Shown here piece by piece: positions 58,564-64,000 of a stretch of DNA of 64,000 nt. Location of the stretch: NCBI GenBank assembly GCA_035652075.1, contig DASREL010000051.1:1-64000 (forward strand). The letters are read 5' to 3'. Within the stretch, counting starts at the first letter, position 1. The number at the start of each line of letters is the position of its first letter. The notes under the pieces were generated by a model. The model ran no database searches, was not told the DNA's origin, and saw only the letters and a program-made list of their open reading frames with translations. Source of the DNA: Gp6-AA45 sp035652075. Lineage in GTDB: Bacteria; Acidobacteriota; Vicinamibacteria; Vicinamibacterales; CAVVIG01. The translations under genes and the position numbers were made by a program.

Positions 58564-60365
58564 TGCGAGCCTCCCAACGAAAATGCCATCAGCGCGGCGT
58601 TGTCGCCGGCGCCGGTTGCGATCACGATGAACTGACGTCCTTGCGATGATTTGTACGTCATCGGCGTGGCGTTCGCGCGCCGCTTGAGCGCGGTGTGCCA
58701 TACCTCTGCGCCGGTTGCCGAGTCGAGCGCGTGCAGCGACGTGTCGCCGCCGCCAACGAACACGAGACCGCCGGCCGTGGCGATGACGCCTGCGGCGCCT
58801 GGCGTCGCAAACGGCACGCGCCACCGAATCGTGCCGTTGTTCAAGTCCACCGCGATGACGTGGCCGTACGGTCCCTTCAACAACTGCGTGCCGTTGTTGA
58901 ACTCGGCGGCCGTATCGCCGCTGCGCACGAGCTCGGCATCCACTTCGTCGCGGTGCGGGTTTGCCTCGGACATGTCCGGCTTCGCGAGCCGCACGATGTT
59001 CGCCTGGTTCGTCGTCTTCACGAACAAGAGTCCGGACTTCGGATCGAACGCGCCGGATCCCCAGTTCGCGCCGCCGATGATGCCGGGGCGCTGCACGGTG
59101 CCGCGCAGCGACGGCGGCGTGAACACCGGACCGAGACGGTACTTCTTCAACTCCTCGCGCGCCGCGTCGTTGAACGCGTCGTCGAGCGTGACGCCCTGCT
59201 CGGTCAGCGCCGGCGGCTTGGTCGGAAACGGCTGCGTCGGCCACGCGTGCTCGCCTGCGACGTCGCTCGCAGGCACGGCTCGTTCTTCGATCGGCCACAC
59301 CGGTTTGCCGGTCACGCGATCGAACACAAACGCGAATCCTTGCTTGGTGAGCTGAACGACCGCGTCAATCGGTCCCGAGGGGTCGCCGACGTCAATCGTC
59401 GCCAGCACGGGCGCCGCCGGGTTGTCGTAGTCCCACAGCCCGTGGTGTACGAGCTGGTAATGCCACTTCCGCTTGCCGGTTGCCGCGTCGAGGCACACGA
59501 TCGAATCGGCAAACAGGTTTTGACCGGGACGCCGGCCACCGAAAAAATCATTGCTCGGCGTGCTGACGGGCATGTACAGCAGTCCGCGGCGTTCGTCGAG
59601 CGTCATCGGCGCCCACACGTTGGTGTGACCGGTGAACGCCCACGAATCGTTCTTCCACGTGTCGTTGCCGAATTCGCCCGGCTGCGGAATCGTGTGGAAC
59701 GTCCACACCTGCTTGCCGGTGTGCGCATCGAACGCGCGGACGTCGCCCGGCGGATCGTTCTTGTACGCGAGGCGATCGCCGACGCCGTTGCCCAGGATGA
59801 CCAGATCCTTGTAGACGACCGGCGGTGACGTATTCGTGTAGTGCTTCTTGTTGATCGCCCATACGAGACCGCGACTCAGATCGACGGAGCCATGATCGCC
59901 AAACGACTCGACCGGCTTCCCGTCTTTCGCGTCGAGTTCGAACAGCCGGTATCGGCTGTTGAGCAGAATGCGCAGCTTGTCGCCGTCACGCCACGCGGCG
60001 ATCCCACGATGGACGAAACCGGTGCCGTTCGGCGGTTGACCGTCTTCGTACGCTTTCGGATCGAACGACCATAGTTCCTGTCCGCTGTCGGCGTTCAACG
60101 CGACGACGCGGTTGTACGGCGTGGTGAAATACAGCGTGTTGCCGATCATCAGCGGCGTCGCTTCGAACACGCCGGGACGCGTGCCGAACTGGGGCAACGC
60201 CTTCTCGCGCGTCTGCCATTCCCACGCGAGCGTCAGCCGCGACACGTTGGATCGATTGACGTCGGCGAGCGGCGAGTACCTCGCCCCGCCTTGATCGCCG
60301 CCGTAGTACGGCCATTCCCCGACCGCGGCGGCGAGCGCCAGCGCAGTAACGAACGCTTTGAACAT
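58560..60365 (-). CDS. PQQ-dependent dehydrogenase (quinoprotein glucose/alcohol dehydrogenase type)
   Basis: This 601-aa periplasmic beta-propeller enzyme has a short signal peptide (to about 15) then EWPYYGGDQGGARYSPL. Tryptophan-docking repeats recur (VVALNADSGQELWSFD, DAATGKRKWHYQ, ALDSATGAEVWHT), as does a GGANWGSGAFDP block. It resembles the soluble or single-anchor pyrroloquinoline-quinone glucose dehydrogenases. It heads the operon with the TonB receptor. A TATAAT box lies 17 bases before the ATG, so a short leader is expected. Confidence 0.88.
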   Translation of the reverse strand: MFKAFVTALALAAAVGEWPYYGGDQGGARYSPLADVNRSNVSRLTLAWEWQTREKALPQFGTRPGVFEATPLMIGNTLYFTTPYNRVVALNADSGQELWSFDPKAYEDGQPPNGTGFVHRGIAAWRDGDKLRILLNSRYRLFELDAKDGKPVESFGDHGSVDLSRGLVWAINKKHYTNTSPPVVYKDLVILGNGVGDRLAYKNDPPGDVRAFDAHTGKQVWTFHTIPQPGEFGNDTWKNDSWAFTGHTNVWAPMTLDERRGLLYMPVSTPSNDFFGGRRPGQNLFADSIVCLDAATGKRKWHYQLVHHGLWDYDNPAAPVLATIDVGDPSGPIDAVVQLTKQGFAFVFDRVTGKPVWPIEERAVPASDVAGEHAWPTQPFPTKPPALTEQGVTLDDAFNDAAREELKKYRLGPVFTPPSLRGTVQRPGIIGGANWGSGAFDPKSGLLFVKTTNQANIVRLAKPDMSEANPHRDEVDAELVRSGDTAAEFNNGTQLLKGPYGHVIAVDLNNGTIRWRVPFATPGAAGVIATAGGLVFVGGGDTSLHALDSATGAEVWHTALKRRANATPMTYKSSQGRQFIVIATGAGDNAALMAFSLGGSQ

Positions 60366-60382
60366 GAGAGCTGAGACTGAGG

Positions 60383-60390
60383 ATTATAAT
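60383..60390. promoter_or_regulatory. Palindromic divergent -10 (ATTATAAT) between PQQ dehydrogenase and amidohydrolase
   Basis: ATTATAAT is its own reverse complement and provides TATAAT on both strands. On the plus strand it is six bases before the ATG at 60397 (leaderless). On the minus strand it is 17 bases before the ATG at 60365 (leader of about 10 bases). Confidence 0.65.
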
Positions 60391-60396
60391 GCGCCC

Positions 60397-61626
60397 ATGC
60401 GTTCAAAAGTCGCCGCGCTTCTCGGAGTGATCGCCCTCGGATCGGTTCCTGTTTTTTCACAATCGGAGACGATCCGCATCCACGCGGCGACCGTGCTCGA
60501 CGGAACGGGCAAGATCCTGCGAAACGCGACGATCGTCGTCCAGGGATCCAAAATCACGGCGGTCGAAAGCGGCGGCTCCGGAACGCCGACGTACGAACTC
60601 GGCCAGCTGACGGTGACGCCAGGCCTGATCGACGTCCACTCGCACCTCGGGTGGCATTTCGACAAAGACGGCCGATACGCGGCGCGCCGGGGCGATCCCG
60701 CGGAAGAGATTCTCTACAGCGCCGAAAACGCGTACGTCACGCTGATGGCGGGTTTCACGACGATCCAAAGTCCCGGTCAGCCGAACGACGTGCCGCTGCG
60801 TGACGCGATCGCGCGCGGTATCATTCCCGGTCCGCGCGTCCTCACGTCAATCCGCCAGATCAACGAAAACAGCGGCACACCCGACGAAATCCGCGAGAAG
60901 GTCCGTCAGCTGAAGAAAGACGGCGCGGACGTCATCAAGATCTTCGCATCGGCCAGCATCCGCGACGGCGGCAAGCAGACGATGAGCGACGCGCAGCTGC
61001 AGGCGGTCTGCGGCGAAGCCAACACGCTCGGGATGCGGACGATGGTCCACGCGCACAGTCCTGAATCGATCAAAGCGTCGGTGAACGCGGGTTGCCAGCA
61101 GATCGAGCACGGCGTGTTCGCGAACGACGAAGTGCTGAAGCTGATGGCGGACAAAGGCGTCTACTTCGACCCGAACGTCGGCGTCGTGCTGCAGAACTAT
61201 TTGCGGAACCGCGCGCACTACGAAGGCATCGGCAACTACAACGCCGAAGGCTTCCAGTACATGGAAAAGGGCCTGAAGCTGAACGAGGACATGATCAAGC
61301 GCGCGGTGGCGACGCCGAAACTGATGATGGTCAACGGCACCGACGCCGTCGCCGGCGCGCACGGTCACAACGCCGACGAGATCGTCGAGCGCGTGCGCCA
61401 GGGCAACATGAAACCGATGGACGCGATCGTTTCGGCGACCTCGCTGTCCGCGAAGTCGATGCGGCTCGACAAAACGATCGGCACGATCGCGCCTGGCTTC
61501 GAAGCTGACATCGTCGGTCTCGTCGGCGATCCGCTCACGGACATCACCGCGGTGACGCGCGTCGCCTTCGTCATGAAAGGCGGCAAGGTGTTCAAGCACG
61601 TCGCGCCGTCGACCATCAGAAAGTAG
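60397..61626 (+). CDS. Secreted metal-dependent amidohydrolase (imidazolonepropionase/prolidase-like)
   Basis: This 409-aa enzyme of the amidohydrolase superfamily has a signal peptide (to about 22, PVFSQ), metal-binding DVHSHLG (about 83-89), Lys in DVIKIFASAS (about 178-187), HAHS (about 220-223), EHGVF (about 239-243) and the late Asp in MVNGTDAVAG (about 312-321). Related exported enzymes hydrolyse dipeptides or cyclic amides; the substrate is not determinable. The start is supported by the signal peptide and the TATAAT box. Confidence 0.87.
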   Translation: MRSKVAALLGVIALGSVPVFSQSETIRIHAATVLDGTGKILRNATIVVQGSKITAVESGGSGTPTYELGQLTVTPGLIDVHSHLGWHFDKDGRYAARRGDPAEEILYSAENAYVTLMAGFTTIQSPGQPNDVPLRDAIARGIIPGPRVLTSIRQINENSGTPDEIREKVRQLKKDGADVIKIFASASIRDGGKQTMSDAQLQAVCGEANTLGMRTMVHAHSPESIKASVNAGCQQIEHGVFANDEVLKLMADKGVYFDPNVGVVLQNYLRNRAHYEGIGNYNAEGFQYMEKGLKLNEDMIKRAVATPKLMMVNGTDAVAGAHGHNADEIVERVRQGNMKPMDAIVSATSLSAKSMRLDKTIGTIAPGFEADIVGLVGDPLTDITAVTRVAFVMKGGKVFKHVAPSTIRK

Positions 61627-61647
61627 CGCGAAGGCTTCAGCCGAGCG

Positions 61648-62076
61648 GTGGATCTCGTCATCCTCGTCGGCCTGCCTGGCGCAGGGAAATCCTCTCTCTA
61701 TCGCGAACGCTTCGCGTCCACCCACGTTCGCGTCGAAGACAAGCGATTGATCGATGCCGCGCTGAAAGCCGGATCGTCGGTCGTCGTCGACAACACCAAC
61801 CCGCGAAGGGCCGATCGCGCGCCGATCATCGCGACGGCGCGCCGCCACGGCGCGCGCGTGATCGGTTATTTCGTCGACGTGTCCACGCGCGCGGCCGTCG
61901 CGCGCAATGCCGTCAGGACCGGTCAGGACAAGGTGCCGAACGTCGCGATCTTCACCGTCGCCAAACGGCTCGAACCACCGACGCTCGACGAAGGGTTCGA
62001 CGAGCTCTATCGGGTCACGATCGACGAAGACCGCCGTTTTCAGCTCTCGCCTATCTGTGCGCCAGGCGGCGAATGA
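61648..62076 (+). CDS. Small P-loop kinase (AAA, zeta-toxin/PNKP-like)
   Basis: This 142-aa protein has Walker A VGLPGAGKSS (about 7-16), then DNTNPRRADR (about 48-57), the arrangement of small ATP-binding kinases similar to the polynucleotide kinase 5'-kinase domain. The substrate is unknown. GTG start. Its 3' end overlaps the convergent pseudouridine synthase gene by 26 bases. Confidence 0.78.
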   Translation: MDLVILVGLPGAGKSSLYRERFASTHVRVEDKRLIDAALKAGSSVVVDNTNPRRADRAPIIATARRHGARVIGYFVDVSTRAAVARNAVRTGQDKVPNVAIFTVAKRLEPPTLDEGFDELYRVTIDEDRRFQLSPICAPGGE

Positions 62077-62989
62077 GGCTCGCCATATCGGCGGGCAGGG
62101 GCGCTTCGAACGTCATCGCTTCCTCGCGCGTGGGGTGGACGAACGACAGCTTGTGCGCGTGCAGCGCCTGACGCGGGAACGCGATCGTCCGCAGCGACTC
62201 CGGTCCGTAGATGTAGCGCTGTTCGCCGACGAGCGTGTGCCCGCGAAGTCGCGCCTGAAGACGGATCTGATTTCGCCGTCCCGTGACGAGTTGCACTTCC
62301 AGGAGCGCCGCGCCTTTCAGCTCTTCCACCACGCGGTAGCGGCATGACGCCTCCTTGCCTTTCGGATCGCGCGGGTGCGTCTCCTTCTGCACGAGAGCTT
62401 TCATGTCCCACGCCAGCGTGTCGCGCCATGTTCCCGATTTGGGAGTCGGATGGCCATACACGACGGCCAGGTACACGCGCTCAGGCGTGTGCCGCTTGAA
62501 CTGCTCTTTGAGGTGCTCCTGCGCGCGCAGGTTCTTCGCGAACAGGACGAGGCCGGACGTATCGCGGTCGATCCGGTGCACGACGAGCGGTCGTGGCTGC
62601 TTGCGCGAGCGCAGATGCTCTTTGAGATCGTCGAACACCGACCGCGCGTCGCTTCGCCGTTCGAGCGGCACGGCCAGCACGCCTGCCGGCTTGTTCAGGA
62701 CGACGATCGCCTCGTCCTCGTACACGATCGGCAGGTCGCGCTCGCCGCCGAGGGCAATCCGCCGCTTCGAGCTGCCCGGGCGATCCATCCAGACGCGCAC
62801 GGCGTCGCCGCTCTTCAGCAGCGCGCCGGCATCGGCCATCGTCGCCTCGCGATCGTTGAGGAAGACTTTGCCGCGAGCGATCGCGTCCGCGGCTTTGGCG
62901 CGCGAGCCTAGGCGCTCTGCGGCAGCGAGATATTTGTCGAGTCGGATACCCGCTTCGTCTCGTCCCGCGGTCCACCGGGTGTCGGCCAT
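62051..62989 (-). CDS. RluA-family pseudouridine synthase
   Basis: This 312-aa enzyme isomerises uridine in rRNA or tRNA. An S4 RNA-binding domain (about 14-70: GIRLDKYLAAAERLGSR) precedes the catalytic domain, with VVHRIDRDTSGLVLFAK (about 137-153, catalytic Asp) and TGRRNQIRLQ (about 240-249). The exact site (RluC/RluD class) cannot be assigned. Its start overlaps the end of the PHP gene by 82 bases. Confidence 0.92.
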   Translation of the reverse strand: MADTRWTAGRDEAGIRLDKYLAAAERLGSRAKAADAIARGKVFLNDREATMADAGALLKSGDAVRVWMDRPGSSKRRIALGGERDLPIVYEDEAIVVLNKPAGVLAVPLERRSDARSVFDDLKEHLRSRKQPRPLVVHRIDRDTSGLVLFAKNLRAQEHLKEQFKRHTPERVYLAVVYGHPTPKSGTWRDTLAWDMKALVQKETHPRDPKGKEASCRYRVVEELKGAALLEVQLVTGRRNQIRLQARLRGHTLVGEQRYIYGPESLRTIAFPRQALHAHKLSFVHPTREEAMTFEAPLPADMASLIRRLAHR

Positions 62990-63633
62990 AGGAGATCAGC
63001 CATGATAGCCGCAGCGTCGCGCCAGGACAGCGGCGTCGCGACGTACTGGACGCGGCCGGCGGCAATCGCGGCGCAGATCGCGTCGGCGTCCGCCGGCGCG
63101 TCGACGAGCGAGTAGGTCGTGCCCAGCTGACGCAGGCGGTGCACGTCGCCGTTGCCGACGATCGGTTTGCCGTGCGCGCGCGCGAACGCGATCGCGCGCT
63201 GGTTGAAGTCGAGCGACGCCGTGAACATCGCGTTGTACTCGACGGCGTCGAACAGATCGGCATGGCGCTCGAGGCGTCCCCACAAGCAGCTCCGCGCCGG
63301 AAAGAAGGCGTGCGGCGCGATGACCAGTCCGCGCTCGTCGCGTCGTAATCGCGCGAGGTCGGCGAACGTGTCCACGCGTTCGCTGGCGGACGTGAAATTC
63401 AACAGCAGCACGTGTTTGCCTTCGATCGTCCGCTCGATGCCGGGCACGAGGACGATGCCGCGCTCGGCGGCGTACGGCGTCAGCGCCGCGAGATCCAGCT
63501 GGCGTTCGTGGAGCGTGATCGCCAACGCGCCGTAGCCAAGCTGCGCGGCGCGGTCAATCAGGTCGGTCGTCGAATAGGGGATCGGATCGACAGGGTCGTC
63601 GCCCGTATGGATATGAAAATCGGCCTTGATCAC
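62908..63633 (-). CDS. PHP-domain metal-dependent phosphoesterase
   Basis: This 241-aa protein of the PHP family (polymerase and histidinol phosphatase) begins MIKADFHIHTGDD (metal-binding HxH at about 7-9). It continues with ITLHERQLD, LVPGIERTIEGKHVLLL (about 62-78), IAPHAFFPARSC (about 105-116) and VGNGDVHRLRQLGTTYS (about 159-175). The start is GTG 63633. The substrate could be a nucleotide or sugar phosphate. Confidence 0.83.
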   Translation of the reverse strand: MIKADFHIHTGDDPVDPIPYSTTDLIDRAAQLGYGALAITLHERQLDLAALTPYAAERGIVLVPGIERTIEGKHVLLLNFTSASERVDTFADLARLRRDERGLVIAPHAFFPARSCLWGRLERHADLFDAVEYNAMFTASLDFNQRAIAFARAHGKPIVGNGDVHRLRQLGTTYSLVDAPADADAICAAIAAGRVQYVATPLSWRDAAAIMADLLWPTPGGPRDETKRVSDSTNISLPQSA

Positions 63634-63638
63634 GACTC

Positions 63639-63644
63639 AATATG
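63639..63644 (-). promoter_or_regulatory. Possible -10 box (CATATT) of the PHP gene
   Basis: On the minus strand CATATT is followed by five bases and the GTG at 63633. It matches the leaderless geometry of the other housekeeping genes, but the hexamer is weaker. Confidence 0.4.
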
Positions 63645-63713
63645 CTGCAAGCTGAGTTCCATAGGAAAGACTTTTCCCAAATCATCCGATAAGAGGACAA
63701 CGGAGGATTCTGG

Positions 63714-64000
63714 ATGGCCAACGAGCCGAATGCGCCGACGGACGAACGCCGCGTCGTCGCCTGGATCGGGCGCGCGCTGCGGATCGAAGGGCGCGTCGTG
63801 AGCAACGAAAACCTGACGATCGAAGGGCAGATCGAAGGGACGATCGAGGTCGGTAACCACAATTTGAGCATCGGCCCCGGAGCGGCCGTAAAGGCCGATT
63901 TGAAGGCGAAGACGATCACGATCAGCGGCGCGGTCACCGGTAACGTGGCCGCGACCGAGGGGGTCGATCTCCGTCCTACCGCGTCCGTGGACGGCGACAT
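63714..64000 (+). CDS. Bactofilin, partial (runs off the window)
   Basis: The frame is open from ATG 63714 to the window edge (95 codons seen). It has the bactofilin signature of right-handed beta-helix rungs: LRIEGRVVSNENLTIEGQIEG (about 23-43), SIGPGAAVKADLKAKTITISGAVTG (two blocks, about 52-76) and VDLRPTASVDGD. Bactofilins polymerise into membrane-associated filaments that organise cell shape or polysaccharide machinery. A GGAGGA ribosome site lies about six bases upstream. The C-terminus is missing because the window ends. Confidence 0.85.
   Translation, partial: MANEPNAPTDERRVVAWIGRALRIEGRVVSNENLTIEGQIEGTIEVGNHNLSIGPGAAVKADLKAKTITISGAVTGNVAATEGVDLRPTASVDGD

Noticed and set aside
56224..59298. 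N-terminal extension of the TonB receptor to 1024 aa
   Set aside because: The extra 245 codons lie over the PQQ dehydrogenase gene and are composition-biased; GTG 58563 starts a signal peptide and couples to the upstream stop.

Overview
The window is a high-GC (about 60-65% by eye) Gram-negative chromosome segment. The gene content fits a soil-type Acidobacteriota, possibly Vicinamibacteria: an exosortase-type exopolysaccharide locus, a TonB receptor next to a PQQ dehydrogenase, MsrPQ, and many short palindromic repeats that are translated inside proteins. The phylum assignment is inference; no rRNA or tRNA gene was seen.

Layout. 0-2.1 kb: degenerate repeats and msrPQ. 2.2-2.6 kb: a 99-aa secreted protein with a PEP-CTERM-like sorting tail. 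2.7-6.6 kb: a sensor-less histidine kinase and two paralogous sigma54-dependent response regulators. 6.6-45.9 kb: one long, almost entirely + strand exopolysaccharide cluster. It holds export and chain-length machinery (export lipid/OM protein, beta-barrel, Wzz/GumC, BY-kinase, priming sugar transferase, flippase, XrtA-type ATPase, O-antigen-type ligase), nucleotide-sugar genes (LicC-like, WbpA-like and AlgD-like), about nine glycosyl- or glycerophosphotransferases, a heparinase-like lyase, three AsnB-type amidotransferases, a formyltransferase and a polysaccharide deacetylase. Embedded at 24.7-30.7 kb are three secreted enzymes: two DNase I-fold nucleases and a PLD-like protein. No exosortase lies in the window, so the sorting enzyme must be elsewhere if the substrate call is right. 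45.9-64 kb: housekeeping and accessory genes, including a secreted M20 hydrolase, SpoIID-peptidase fusion, YqiA-like hydrolase, SET protein, triple RidA, GMC dehydrogenase pair, two radical SAM enzymes, a PLD protein, TonB receptor plus PQQ dehydrogenase, amidohydrolase, small kinase, RluA, PHP protein and the start of a bactofilin.

How it works together. The predicted polymer is built on a lipid carrier, flipped and ligated or exported. Two sugar-acid dehydrogenases plus three amidotransferases suggest an amidated uronic-acid polymer, with possible N-formyl and glycerol-phosphate decoration. The response regulators are sigma54 activators. Eight -24/-12 (GG-N10-GC) elements sit just ahead of start codons: the second regulator, four glycosyltransferase/PLD starts inside the cluster, both secreted nucleases, and a PLD gene at 56 kb. 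This looks like one sigma54 regulon coordinating matrix synthesis and secreted nucleases.

Two further genome-scale signals stand out. Outside the polysaccharide cluster, TATAAT-like -10 boxes lie only 5-10 nt before start codons, implying mostly leaderless mRNAs, and at three divergent gene pairs the opposing -10 boxes overlap. At least seven families of short palindromic or tandem repeats occur between genes and, in frame, inside genes, where they supply start codons, signal-peptide residues, loops and C-terminal tails.
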